Shown here in pieces: positions 1 to 58,339 of a stretch of 64,000 nucleotides of DNA; positions within the stretch are counted from its first letter, which is position 1, and each line of letters opens with the position of its first letter. Where the stretch lies: contig OU452223.1 of assembly GCA_911728455.2 (NCBI GenBank), positions 29,063,834-29,127,833 on the forward strand, in the 5' to 3' direction. A program made the translations under genes and the position numbers. The stretch is from Marthasterias glacialis. Taxonomy: Eukaryota > Echinodermata > Asteroidea > Forcipulatida > Asteriidae. The notes beneath the pieces were generated by a model. The model had not been told where the DNA came from, did not search any database, and worked only from the letters and a program-made list of their open reading frames with translations.

Positions 1-1110
1 GGTCTGGCTCCCTACCCCTCCGACAAGCTCCCACGCTTACGGCTAGACCGACCGTTCTTCTCCATTCCTGAAAGACCTTTGAAGTCGTATGTTAGCCTAT
101 TTTGTAGCCCAAATAGCCCAACGAAGTCAGTGTGCACCTTTAATGCAGACAACACATGTGTGAATTTTTAGGATGATGACGTGATGTTAAAGGTGCAGTT
201 TTTGAAGTCTTCTATCCAACTTTTGATTAAGTTGAAACTTGGTATGTTGTTTGACATCGCAAAGCTTGTGTAAGATGCATAAAGTGACATCATGATAACG
301 CCATCGCGTCATTTTTTACGTATTTTTGAATATTTTGACACCTAACTCCTAAAACGCACTATAATCAAAGTTCTTCTTGAAGCATCGTTTGTACATAGGG
401 CCTACAGTTTATTGAATATACATGTACAGTATGTACAAAGTCCAACGTAAGTCATGCTGTGATTGGCTATTGATAAAGTATCCATATTCATAAGAAAGTT
501 TCAGCTTGCATGGCTTAGTGCACACGTTCAACGGCTGAGTAAAAAAGAGCTACATATGTGGCATATACTTAATAAACCATTCTGGACCAACCGCAAGCAA
601 CGTAATTGTTGAATATGGATGAGCCTGTGTAAAAGGTCGCTGTGTGTACAGTTTCGGGCTTCGTTCCATTGACTTTATAGGGCAATATTGTGATGTGCGC
701 TGTGATGTAATGGCACTCGTGGTGAACAGCGTGTGTCTGTGTGTTGCATTGGAGCATTGTGGTGTGTTTTTTATGTTGTGAACTACAGTCGTGAATGAGA
801 ATTCCGTTCATTTGGCAACTATTTGCGACTACTGTTGAAGTAGTTGTGGTGGCGTGACTACTCGAGTAGTAGCAATGCAGCGGTCACGACTACTCTTTGC
901 AATCGACAGTTGCGAATACTCGACTAGTCCCCAAGGCCTGATCATTAGCAAATGAAATGGCGTCATCATTTCATGGCGTCAAGACTTTTCACATGACATC
1001 ACATTAAAGATGTAACTTTTAGATGTTTGGAAATGCAAATAAAATCAACCACAAGATACAGTAGTGTCTTTTTTTGCGGGATTAAATAGAAGTTTTATAA
1101 GTCTTCATTT

Positions 1111-1400
1111 TTGTATGTGCGTGAAATTTTTGTATGTGCCTTCTACTTTAGGTCGAAACCGGAAGTGTCTTGTAATTCAAAAGTTGTAAACTTTTCGAAA
1201 TTTCTTTTAACGATGTTAGTGTCTCTGAGAAAATGCAACTGTTGGGATAAAAATACAAGAACGCCCTCTTTAAAAACAGTTGACACTGTACGTTTTGAAG
1301 ATGTCAGTAGCGAAACTTTGGTAATCATTTCAAAATTGGTATACATAATGAAGTTGTAGATTGATGACGTCATCATGTGGCACCTGACAGGGCACTAAAA
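1111..1400. repeat. R3-family dispersed repeat copy with CRE octamer
   Basis: Contains a Cys/Arg-free run typical of family R3: 'GAAACCGGAAGTG' near 1155 and the palindromic octamer TGACGTCA at 1365-1372. Related text recurs near 200-300, 16900-17900, 28300-28780, 46500-47700 and 52130-52450. No open frame of note. Confidence 0.55.
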
Positions 1401-4400
1401 TGCTCTTTTAGAAGTGGTGTATTTACCGAATTACAAGTCTGATAGAGTTTTAACTTGGGATGTTAGAAAAGGATGTGTTCTTGTGAACTGGAATGTCACA
1501 TTGCATCACCTTAAAGGTGCAGTTTTACACAGCAGGAAGATTGGACACTGTCTTACAAATGTAAAATGCTGGAGGCAGGGTGCCCGCTGTATTTTGCATC
1601 TTGATCAGAATAGAGGTGCTGTTACAAAAACAGCTTATCATAACTGGATCAGTAATTTGAATACTTGTTTACAATGTCACATCCTGAAAAGGTGATCACA
1701 TCTAGTATCATGTTTTTCTTTTCAAGAACACATTATTTGGAATTTCTCCCAATGCCCAAGAACAACTATCAATGTTTATACCATGGCTCTTGGAAGGAAA
1801 GCTCTGCTGGTTTGTTATATGATATCTTTATCTGTATAGAAACCAGGGACACAAGAATGTATGTGAAAATGTTTGATTTATGATTTCACTGCTGGGGAGT
1901 AGTAATTAACACCCATACAGAGACCAAGAAGAAGTAAATTTATTTCATGCAGAGACAAATGACAGATAGACGTAACTTTTACCTTTACTCAGCACCTATG
2001 TGCCTTATTCACATGCACATTTTGTTTATTTTTGACACCACTGTGTATACATTTTGGTGCAACTTGAGAGGCCCTGGACCATATTGTTGACAAAAACAAG
2101 AGATGTGTTGACCCCAGATGGCCTTTTGTAGTGCATGTGTACCTGTTGAACCAAATGACTTAGGTTGATGCATGGGGGGTTGAACCATGGAGTTGAACTG
2201 TGTAGCATGATTGGTGTTATTTTTCACTTCTGTGAGTGCATTCACATTAACAAACATGATCTTTAAAGGTGAAGGGCCAATGTAATCTGTGTCTGTTAGC
2301 TTGTGTACAAACAGCCATGGCTAATCAGAGTATCACGGGTTGCATTTGGGTGCTGCTCAAATTGGCCCAGTCAAGGTGGGGGTACACTACTCTACGTATC
2401 ATTGTCCCTCGGAGAGCTTATGCACTCTGATTGGTCGAAGACTGGTCACATGGGGGTGTATCAACATGTGATATATAGACCTGCTCTGTGAACTAGGGAA
2501 TAAATGGCCCAAAACAAGCATATTGTTGTGTAAAAGTTCAGTATGCACTGAGCATGTTGTGCCGGGAACTGTCAAATCAACTGTTTCCTCGCGCGTATTT
2601 TATTTTTATTATTTTGGCAAGGAGAGATGGTAGGCGTGTGTAGACTGTATCAATTTAAGGTAGCTGGTACGCAAATGAAACCAACATTATGCAAAACATA
2701 AAGCCGAACACAAAGTAAAATATTCCCCTTTATGATGCTGCTAATTTTCAAAGCTCGTAGTCTGGTTCTTGAAAATGTACATATTATATAGTTAACTATG
2801 TATAAGAGATTAAGTGCTACACAAAAATCGGCTTGGTCCATTAACAGTGGCTGGTCATTAACCACGCAGTGAAGACTGGGTCCTCACACTACTAATGCCT
2901 AAATTTCCAGTTGAGGTTAAACATGTACAACTGAACAGCCAGAAAGAGTATTGGGGTTGTATCAGTATGAATGTATTTGTTATGCTTATTTTACTATCTA
3001 ATGACAAACTCTTTAAGAATCAGTTCAGTGCCATGGGATTCACTTGTATATGAAACCAGAGGGGTCATAGGGGTTCAACGAGGGCTCCCTGCCATTTATG
3101 TGTTTGGATGATTTATGTCCAGTAAAAGTCTGTGTGAAGTGATTTAAAAATCAGACGAGTATTCAATGGTGTATGGTGTGTGTGATTGCATTGAAGGGTT
3201 GTCACTGGGTCTCAGATTATGACTAAGATTTGCTTGTTTGCGTGACGGGAAACTTTAAACATGCATAACCAACATAGACGTTGCGGAGTTGTATTCTTTT
3301 TCGTTGAAGTCTTCGTTAATTGCAACTCCTGGAAAATGGCCATACTTTGTGAAAGGAAAACAATAGCCTAGATTTCTACAATTAATATTGTGACAACCTT
3401 CTCAGGTTCCTCAGATTATGACTAAGTTTTGGTTATTATTTGTGTTTTATTTTTTGCCCATACACATCGTATGAGCAAAAAAACACATATAATATTCTTT
3501 ATCACTGATGCAAAAATTAACATCTATTATAAGTTTTGGTTTCTGTTTCCATGACTATAGAAAGCATTAACATTTGGGGGGGGGGAACACCAAGGCATAT
3601 GGGAGTTAAACTCTGGTTTTGTGCCAAAACTACTTTAAAAATGGCCACACTTTGTAAATAGTATTACAATAATTTTGAAAATGACTACTTGTGACAACCT
3701 TCTATATTTTAGCTGATGTATCAGTTCTTTTATGGTAGCGCCTGAGGTTGCACCTTCATCATAAGCTTTTGCAAAATGTCAACATTTTGTTGTCTACAGT
3801 CATAGCTAGCTTCTACAAACTTAACCACAAAATGATTATGTTTTGATGTTTCTTTTGCTGGACATCAAAATTTGTGAATATACACGAGAAGGCCCTACAT
3901 GTGAAGAAATCTGGTTGCAAATTAATTGTTTTTTTAAAACTTACTTTGAACACATCCCCCCCCTTAAGTACTTGAGAATCTTTGCAAATTAAATTGAACA
4001 CCTCACACCCCACTATGTTTTTCTTGGAATCATTCACTAAATGCTCACTCAGTTTTGAATCACTCATTCCAAAATGACATTGTTTGTTGAGAAGAAGAGG
4101 AAAACCCCTGCAAAGGTGCATTTCACAACCCTCCTTAAACCAAAAAACAAAACATTTCAATGTCTTACAGATGTCATTAGGGATATAACTCAGTTTCGTT
4201 TTCCTTGGCTTCCAATGGCTGAGGCCTTTGGCCCATTGTGAAAGCCCAAGTCCACCAAGTCAGCAAGCATGCAAAGAATCCGCATAGCAGGCACACTCCA
4301 TATTTGTCTATGTTTACTGTGGGGCCCCTTGGCCTTGTTGTGCAGTGTGTGTGCGTACAGTTGAGTTTATAGTTGGCCAGAGTTTATGCCAGGATTGTTT

Positions 4401-5429
4401 TCTCTTGTTTTACTCCAACCAGCAGTATAATAAGGGAATATACTTGGTAGATATATGTATGCTCAATGCTCATCCTATTGCACTAAGTGTCAATGCGAGG
4501 AGGCTTATCTTAACAGCAGTTTGGTAGATGTTTGTTTACAGTCAGCATCTTCTGGGTTTTTTTTTTCTATATTTACGTCACTCGTTTGGATTTGGTTGAT
4601 ATCTGTTGGAGTTACTGGACTGAATCTGTATCTTCTTGAAACGTGTCTTCTGTCTGATCTTTTGTACTTATTAGGTGAGTGGACAGATCTCTGTTTTCTT
4701 CTTTCATTTTGTCCTGTTTGGTTAAATTTTCTTTTTTATCTCGTTGCCTAATCACAACTTTCTTTTGGTATCTGTTATGAAAACTGTTTATAAGATTAGT
4801 TTTAGCCTGATATGAGAGAATCTTGTTGTTTTCTTAAAATCATTTAGGAATTAGTAAGATAAAAATTGCAGAACTTTATGACTCGATTTAAATTTCTTAA
4901 AAGTTGGATGATTCTGCTGAACACACTGAGAACAAATGGAAGATTCCCATTGGCAGCTGGTTAAAAAAGCTTGAAAATCCTTGAACTGTTACTGTAGGCC
5001 TGTGGGTTTTGTGCAATGTATGATACTATTTTATTGGTTAGTTTTATAAAATGTGACATCAGGATTGGGATGAATGTATTCTCAGTTTTTTTCTCCTGCC
5101 TAAAAAATAATGAACTAACTGAACTGTGAAACATTTCAACCTAATCGTCACTTTCACCCAAAATAACCCCATTTATCAAAATCCAATCTGAATGTTTTGT
5201 TTGAATCTGTTTCATTGATGAGATAGTTAGAGTTTAACAGTTTGTGTTTTGAGTTATCATGGTGTTGGATTTTGTTAAAATGAGGAAAGATCCAAGTAAA
5301 TCACCGCAGCTGACAGCGTTCACAGCTTTCTTGGAAAGTTGGTGCCAAACAGATCTGAAAATTGACCGGATTAGTCTGTATTAAGTTGTTACATCCTGAT
5401 GGAGTAATCAATCTAAAATAGCTGCGCAA

Positions 5430-5950
5430 ATGGATTTAACCAGTTGCCACTAGGAATCTTCCATTTTTGACCATCAAGCCTGACAGGATTATTTTCTTGA
5501 CTTGACATAGCCAAGAGAACAAAGGTTCTCTTCGTAGCACTGGGATTTTTGTTTTCTTTATTGAGAAAATTTCAAATACGTGCACCAGGAATTGCAAAGC
5601 TTGGCCGTGACCTTCGGCCGAGGAGTATTAGTAAATCCAAAACCAGGCTGGTTTCCCGGTTCACCCTGACTTACTCCATTGAGCCGAAATACAATGAATA
5701 AACATTGTCTCATAATCCTCTTTAAGCAACAGAAAGAATAAAGGTCTGGATTCGGGGATTACACAATAACCCCTGCATAATGGGCAAAATTCGGCAAAAT
5801 ATTCAAGACCACCTGTCCTCGTTGTGTGGGTGAAACGAAGCATTGCACAGTGTGCATACTCTAAACAAAATGTCCGGGTGGCCTTTGTTCGGTTATTCTG
5901 ATTTTTACACATTGGCGTACACATCGCTTGTTTGCGTGTGTACACGTCAT
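5430..5950 (-). repeat. R2-family dispersed repeat copy
   Basis: Reverse orientation relative to the copies at 8985 and 19080. Shared blocks include GCCAAGAGAACAAAGGTTCT, a block ending in GAGAAAATTTCAAA, and 'GAGCCGAAATACAATGAATA'. Five copies of this family lie in the window. It has no coding capacity, so it looks like a non-autonomous element. Confidence 0.6.
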
Positions 5951-6316
5951 CCCGTGTAATCTGTTTAGTGTGTCAATGCATGGCCAATGTCAGAATGTCA
6001 TGGTCAAATGTTCAGCAATAACAGCTTCAGGATATTACATGAACATATTAGAGAATGGCTTGGTGACAGTCAAATGTAGGTTTGAGATTTTGAAAATGGA
6101 CCAGTCAATGGCATTCTCTTTTTATTGTGTCAGTGTCAGCTTGTGTCAGTATTGCCAGCTTTAGAAACACCTACATGAAGATAACCATACCGGTACATGC
6201 CTGACTGAATTTGTTCCGTCAGAAACAGTCTTAGCTGAGACATTTCAATAACCTGATAGAATACAGTAGTAACATTAACAAGGATTAAACCACTAGAGAA
6301 ACTGACTGTCAATTTT

Positions 6317-6453
6317 TAATTAAAATTTTGGGTGAACAGAGATAATTGACTGGAGCGGGATTTGAACCTGTGACCAGCAGCATGTTAAGCTGGTAGTTGC
6401 AGATTCAACTCCAGCTCCAGTCAATTTTCTATGTTCACCCCAAAATTTAATTA
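6317..6453. repeat. Palindromic tRNA-like SINE (R4), inverted arms of about 40 bp
   Basis: The left arm (6317-6357) reads TAATTAAAATTTTGGGTGAA and on into TTGACTGGAGC; the right arm (about 6413-6453) is its inverse complement with few mismatches. Between them are 'GGATTTGAACC', which resembles a reversed tRNA B box, and 'GATTCAACTCC'. It belongs with the R4 copies at 23570 and 46185, which end in TTTGTTCACCCCAAAATTT-like tails. Probably two R4 copies in opposite orientation, or a fold-back element. Confidence 0.6.
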
Positions 6454-7690
6454 GAATACAGTAAGAGTAACACCTTGCCTTGCAAGCTCATATAATGCTA
6501 CAAGAAACTCTTAATACATGTTAATCTTTTAACTTTTGCAGTGCCATTACAAAGTCGCTGATCCTGTGTATGCAAAATGGTCCCACATTCAGTAAAACAC
6601 CTTAATTTTATAATTTTTCTTTTTAAGGTTCTGCCAAATATACATTTTCTTTTTTTCCCTTTTTTTTTTGTATTCCTAAAACAATGAAAGTGGTTCATAC
6701 ACAAGTTTATGTAAAACTAAATGGGAACCAAATTTGCACAGTTTTTGGGGAAGAGATTTGAGGTTTGATCATTGTTGATAACTCAAAAGATGATTTGCAT
6801 TCACTTTGGCCTGAAATACGAATGATTGTCTCTCAAGTATTTGTACCATATTTTCAATTCAAATTCTAATTCTGTAATTTAGCTATGATTACAAAATCAA
6901 CACTGCAGACATATCTCCACACACACTTTTGTGACATTAGATTTTTATGACCCTTTTCCTCCTGTTGACTGGCAGTGACTGACACTCGTCTGCCCGATCA
7001 GCCAAGTAAGCTCTATCTAGAAATTGATGACGCGTGCCAGTTTTGCCTCCTAGTGTCCTGCATAACTCCATTGTGGAGGATATGTTATTGGTATCAGTTG
7101 ACATGCCTCCTGTGGTTGCTGACAGCATGGAGAGGGCCGAGTATAGTCAGTCAGATGCTATATTGAGTATGTGGGATGGACCATTGAGGAAGGAATCTGC
7201 AGTACTGAATATTCACGTTTACTCGCCGTAGCATACGTTTAACTGTATTTTCTCATTTATTCACGGTATTTGCTCCAGAGGCCAGTACTTAGCACTGCCA
7301 GTACTGCGAGATTCTTTTAGCTTTTTCAACCATACTTACATAGCTTTTTCCACCATACTTACTATCTATCACAGTTCAAAGAAAATGTGAACAGATGTTT
7401 TATAGCTCTCCTTTCTCTCTCTTAATTTTCCTTGTAACTCTCACCTTGAGTAGCCTCTTGGTCTTGTGTTTAGCAATTTTCATACAAAATTTAACAAAAT
7501 ACACAGAATAGGCCTACATCCTAGCCTATAGACAGTTGTTTTATACACTTTAGCCCTTCTCTGGATGATCTATGCTCAAATACTGTATTTTCTTAAGAAT
7601 TAAAATAAATGTAAATTATTAAATAACATTTAAATAAACCACCACCTGTGTAGTGGTGTCACATTTTTAACAATATGCCCCGTCTTCACA

Positions 7691-7850
7691 GAGCTGCGTA
7701 AAGCAGAAAATATTGCTTACCAATTTTCTACTCAGCAAAAATAAGCAGGATGCCTTTCACGAATAGTACTTGTGACATGGTGTTTTGGCTGGCAACTTGA
7801 TTCTGGTAATCATACTTTTTTGTGCTTAAGCAGCTCTGTGAAATTAGGCT
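7691..7850. repeat. R1-family dispersed repeat copy
   Basis: Begins with GCTGCGTAAAGCAGAAAATATTGCTTA, includes 'ACATGGTGTTTTGGCTGG' and ends in CAGCTCTGTGAAATTA. Similar copies at 8837, 13853, 22678, 27932, 39975, 50460, 53345 and 57015. Short, non-coding, with inverted-repeat-like ends. Confidence 0.6.
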
Positions 7851-8471
7851 CAGCTTGAAAACCAAGGATGTAAAAATCATATCTAAATATTTCATAAATC
7901 AATCTTCCATGTCGTTGTTGTCAACGATCATTAAAAAACATCAGAATGTCAAGTACAAGTGCTGTGAAGGCCCATCTATGACTTCTGTTCTTAATGCTTG
8001 TGAAAGTTGTCTTCGTCGTTGCCGTCGTTGTCATTGTTTTGTTGTTGTTGTTACTATTGTAAGTGTTACATCCCTTGCTACATATCTTGTCTGACACAGC
8101 TGCCCACCCTTAACCTCAGTATGTTTCTAATGCCAACTTTTTTTTACAAAAACTACTCATGACTAGAGTTGCATAATAGGTTCTACCTTTGAGAAAACTG
8201 ATGTAAATGCAGGAAGTGTTCACTTTGTCCATTGTCCTCTTCCTGTTCTCTGAGAAATCATCAATCGTAATAAAACAGTTTTTGGCTCCCATTTGATTCA
8301 CAGTAATGAAAGTCTAGAACCAATTTATTTTAGACATTTGACATAAGGTAAACGTTTCAATGTATGTGGAACCTGGTAAACAATTACTGCTGGCTTTTTT
8401 AATTTGATTATTAAGATCATGTATTTGTTTACTTATAAGTAAATGTGTTGTTCTTTTTTGTTTGTTTACAG

Positions 8472-53704
<45,233 letters not shown>

Positions 53705-54025
53705 TGTCATCAAGGGGAGAGGCTATAGTTGCTTTAATGTGCAGATGTGCTGTATCTGATTGGTTTAGGAGCACTTTTGATTGACAGCTGTTTTTTGTTT
53801 TCATCTCAAAGCAGGTTCGCTATGTTCAGAGCACTTTTGATTAACCACAACAGCATGGGAAATTTTGGGGCCATGCCATTTTTTCAAAGCATGGTGTCAG
53901 TGCTCAGAAAGAAAATATTCAATTGTCATAAATGCGGAAATTTTACAGACAGCTGAACTTTGTATCGCACTTTTCTAAGAACAGAATGCCTTGTAAAAAT
54001 AAAAATGAAATGCATTGATTCAAGT
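53705..54025 (+). other. 3' UTR (probable)
   Basis: Follows the stop codon. AATAAA at 53998-54003 would give a UTR of about 310 nt. Later A-rich hexamers exist, so longer ends are possible. Confidence 0.5.
53998..54003 (+). promoter_or_regulatory. Candidate polyadenylation signal
   Basis: First AATAAA after the stop codon in the AAAAATAAAAATGAAA context. No clear GU-rich element read downstream. Confidence 0.4.
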
Positions 54026-57000
54026 GATGAATTTGTTATTTTACTGAATCATCAACTTGGTTGAGTTGTCAGCGGGTTATGCTTTCTGTAAAAGCACCTG
54101 GTGATGGAGAATGTCAATGGAAAGGTTCAACACAAGTTAAAATTTTTTTAAATTAATTTAAGAATATGGATCGGTCCATTGTAATGAAACGGGTAGTATA
54201 TTAGGAACGAGTTGTGTATATAAAAAAGTTTTCTTTGATGAGTTTGTGGAAAGTGAATATTGCCAAATATGTAAATAATTCAAGTACCGGACTAACTTAC
54301 TTATCATATCTACTCTTTGGAGAATTGTAGTATTCAATGACAACTGTTTTTAGAGTTAAAACTCGCAGGATTTTGATTTAACTCCTCACTTAATGTGTTT
54401 AGAAACTTTTAAACAATTTATAAGTCTCAACTCACAATTTTTTTTTAAATACTACTAACTTTTTAAATGTATGAAAAAAGTAATCAAAATATATTCTTTA
54501 TGTGGAAAAAAAATAGTTTCGAAGAGGACATTTATCTTTCCACCTCTAAAATAAAACCTGGAAAAGTGATACTTTACTGTAGTGCCAATGTGTGTTTAGG
54601 TCAATTGTTAATGGTAGGATTGGGAAGAACGACACATATATCATAATGTTTATTGATAAACGCAATACTACAGGCATGTTTTGGTGTTGTAGTTCAACCA
54701 AAGGGTTCCAATTCAACCCCAAGTTTTTCAAACCATTTCCCTTGAAGTAAATCCTTGTTATTTCTAAGCCAATGTTTTTCACTCGAGCCAAGTAAAACTG
54801 ATTTTGTGTTCTCAAGAATGAATGTATAAACCAAAAAATTGAAAACGAAAAACGGAAAAAAAAATTTGTCGTTTGAGACTGCTTTACCCTGTCCTGTACC
54901 AAAACTCCCCTGTGATGTACAAAAACTGTACATGTATAATACTTTTAACTAAGCTAAAACCTCAGCATGTGTGTAGACAAATTGGAGTGTTAAATAATAG
55001 AGATTGATATTTATTGCAATTTAGCAATACTGTGTTCATATGGAGATTGGAGCAGTTTCATTTTTTTTTTTACATTTTTTTATGGATATAATTGATTTCC
55101 TTTTTAAAAGCATATTTATCTACTTGACACCCTGACAAACAAATCTACAACATGAAATTTACAACATGAAATCTGGATTTTTGTTATCTTAGGCTGTATT
55201 TGCAATGGCGGCTATGGTTAAGGCTGTTGCTAGATTCAAATGGCTTTAGCAGATTCAAAAAAGACTTTGAGAATTATGTCTTCCAGGAGAGATAACTATT
55301 TGAGTTATTTTGTGATCAAACACTTGGATCACAAATGATGTTTACAATTTTGCGAACTTTAAAAATACTGTGTTAAATATTCTCAACAATGCGAACTTTT
55401 ATAATAGGCTGTGCAAGTCTGGTGGGTATTCGAACAATAGGGTTTGATAAAGCGCATGATTTTGTTTCTTTCACATGTTAAAGCAATGTGTGTGGGACCA
55501 AAAAATGTTCGAATACGCGCAAGACTTACACAGTCTATTACACAGTAAACAATTTTCAACATAGTAAATAACTTTCATATAAAGTGCTATTGCTTTTAAA
55601 GCCAAATTAATCCAATTGTTTCCACTTTTTGCTTAATGCGACATGAGACTAAACAAAGAGTTAGCTTGTGCATTCCAGGGCATTTCCTGGCAGGCAAGAT
55701 ACAACATATGAAAGAAATGGTTTTATCATAATTAACACATACAAATTTAAAAATTGACAGCTGAACAAGTTTTGAGATGTGCCCCTTTTAATCATATCAA
55801 AATCTGGTAACAAATGTGCATTGCACTTTAAGTAGAAAATACAACTTTGTTTACTTCTATTGATCTTTGTACAAATTGTGCATGCATGAAGTCTAGGGGC
55901 TCTATTTTGTAAGCATGTGATGTCACAGTTCACAAGGTCTGTATTTTGGAAGTTATCATTCATTCTATGTTTTTTCTTTTTTTTCTTTTATTGAATCACC
56001 GTGGCTTTCCTACAGAGAATGGATTTCCTGTTATTTTTGTTCAGATTTTAAAAAGTAATTTAAACTAAGTTTCAGTCAATTTAATGTCTTGTAGTTGTGT
56101 TTTTTCTTCCTTTTTTTTAATGAATTTTGCCATAAAATGCTTTTTGGAAGGAATTTAAAAACTAACGATTAGGTGAAGTTATTTAACGAACTCTGTACGG
56201 ACATGTGTATTTAATGGTAAATACTATCTGTTGCCAGATTTTGCAATTTCTAGAAATTATTTCATATATATATCCTTGTCTTTTTAGTACAGATCAACAG
56301 TCTACAAATATTGTATGTCTGATTGTCTTGTTTTTGTCCCTGTGTAGTATGAGTGTGGTGCGTGTAGTCGCCAACCATGAGTCCAACATACAAAAGGAAA
56401 AAACATTGCAATTTATTTTTTCACACACTATTTTATTAAACTGATGATACATATCACTGTCCAACTTTTAGTGAAAACTGTTTAATTCTTGTGTCTGTAA
56501 CTCAAAAACACTTATCTAACACACATGTACCAAAACCTTGTCGATGGACATAATTACTGCATTAGCATAAAACTAAAGCTAAATATATTAAGGGAAAAAA
56601 ATGTATTCAGTATTAAAGGAACAATACAGTATTGGTATTCATCAATAAATGTTTTTATTGGAATCAGTCTGAAAGCTTACTCATCATGAAGTTTATACCA
56701 GTACCAATCTTCCATAGAAATAGTTCTGTCTGAAATACTGTCAAAGTTGAGAAAATATATTTTGAAGACCGTGGTTTTGATTTTGGTTGTTACAATCAAA
56801 AACTATGTGTTTACATGCTGAAAATTGTGCAGAGTTTGTCAACTATTTTCTCCTGACTCGGATGACGGATTGAGGCCAAATTTGTAAAGGTTTGTTTTTT
56901 CATGTGTATATTGAATCACACAAATAAATAACACTGCTTTATCAGTTTTACCAATCCTATAATTTACCTTAAGCCTTCAAACAGGAGTAACATGCAGATT

Positions 57001-58339
57001 TACCAACCGGTGCTCAGTTTCAGAAAGCTGTTAAGCACAATTGCTTAGCAGAAATGGGTTGCCAGCCAGAATGCACTGTTATTTACATTGCTCATGACTG
57101 GTTCCCTGCTAACTTTTAAGCAAATGAAATTCTAAAGCATTAGTTTCTGCTTAACAGCTTTATGAAATTTTGTCCTTGTTCATTGCAATGAATTACACCA
57201 ACGTAGGCCAAGCCCAAATAAGTGAACTTTAATAAGGCTTTTGTGGCATTTACAAATCAGTGTTAATATTGTACAATTTTTGTGTATGTCAATAGTGCCT
57301 AACAGAAAGTCATCAAATTCATTCATCTGTAATTACTCTGTGTGTTCACTCTACAGTCTGAAGTATGTAGCAAGGAGAAACCATTGCTTGGTTTGTTTTT
57401 CTGTTGATGGAAGTTTAGGTAGAAATCGCTGCTTGTTGTGCTGTGTCATCCGCACTGATCGTCGTCACATTGTAGCCATCTTGTTTTTCTCCCATACCAA
57501 CGGGTGGTACCGGAAATCAAGGCTTGGTAGGAAAAGTAGACTGGTACCCCACCCCTCTTTGTTTGTGTAAAATGTTCACCAGTAGTCATTGTTGGTATTG
57601 CACACTGGAAACATGATCAAGGTGGCTGCAATATGAAAATGGTAATTAGGTCATGTCCGAATCGTTGGACTTCGGCTTTGGTTGACGAATAGACTTTTCG
57701 GCATTCTGGCCATAGCCACTGCCAAAGGCATCAATTTGGACATTGCTTTATTCTCTCAAAACTTAAGTGTTAAATCAATACTTTGAAAAGTTCTTTCAGT
57801 GACAACTGTTTTGGTATTAAATTTTAATGGTTATAAATCACCAGTGATTTAATTAATTTTTTTACTGTAAAATATACCTATATGATCAACATTTAAATTT
57901 AATAAGAATTTTCACTGACCAAAGTTTTGAATTAACACTTGAGTTATAGTGTTTATAAAAAAAGTGCTTATTGTAATGGTATACATTGCCTTTCAAAAAA
58001 AACCTGCATGTATAGCTCATAATTATAAATGGTAGATTTTTTTATGCAAATTTTATGCAAATGAAATGCCTAACAACCAATAGGGGTAGTGATCTCAGTG
58101 TATTCAGTAATATTGAAAAATAATGTTAACAGTTGGTACAGTTGATGTAATACAAGCCAATGCTAAGCCCATTGTACTACAATCAAGTTGCATTTGTTGT
58201 TTAAAAATAAACACTTCAAACACTACCTACAGTTTGAATGTTTTTACAGCCACTGCATTGTTGTCCACATAGTGAGTCTATGATATAAGTCAGAGGTTTG
58301 ACTTAGTTTTAGGTTTAGGGTTTGTTGTGAGGGTTAGGG
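54026..58339. other. Intergenic, mostly AT-rich
   Basis: One R1 copy at 57015-57175. Short frames here show no conserved motifs. No exon, RNA gene or promoter recognised. Confidence 0.65.
57015..57175. repeat. R1-family dispersed repeat copy
   Basis: AAGCTGTTAAGCACAATTGC, GCAGAAATGGGTTGCCAGCC, ATGACTGGTTCCCTGCTAAC, AACAGCTTTATGAAATTTTG. This copy shows that the two R1 ends are inverted relatives of each other (AAGCTGTTAAGCA and TGCTTAACAGCTT), so R1 may be a MITE. Confidence 0.6.

Larger units (their letters stand above)
1..8471. other. Upstream flank or 5' intron of the tensin gene; no exon recognised
   Basis: No reading frame here looks like a conserved protein, and no exon with a recognisable tensin N-terminus or convincing first-exon donor was found. 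The stretch holds dispersed repeats: R3-like sequence near 120-420 and 950-1400, an inverted tRNA-like element at 6317-6453, an R2 copy near 5430-5950 and an R1 copy near 7690-7850. The rest is AT-rich unique-looking sequence. Because the first supported exon begins in phase 0 without a start codon, part of this stretch is probably the intron that precedes it. Confidence 0.6.

Noticed and set aside
4345-4673. Possible first exon ending at a perfect AG|gtgagt donor
   Set aside because: The frame needed to join exon 1 reads TAG at the junction, so it could only be untranslated; there is no other support.
7034-7231. GC-richer 65-codon frame that could be an upstream tensin exon
   Set aside because: No donor gives phase 0 to join exon 1 at 8472, and the peptide shows no tensin similarity that I recognise.
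57241-57570. 109-codon frame downstream of the gene
   Set aside because: Cys-rich but without a recognisable motif, codon bias or splice context; about the length expected by chance.
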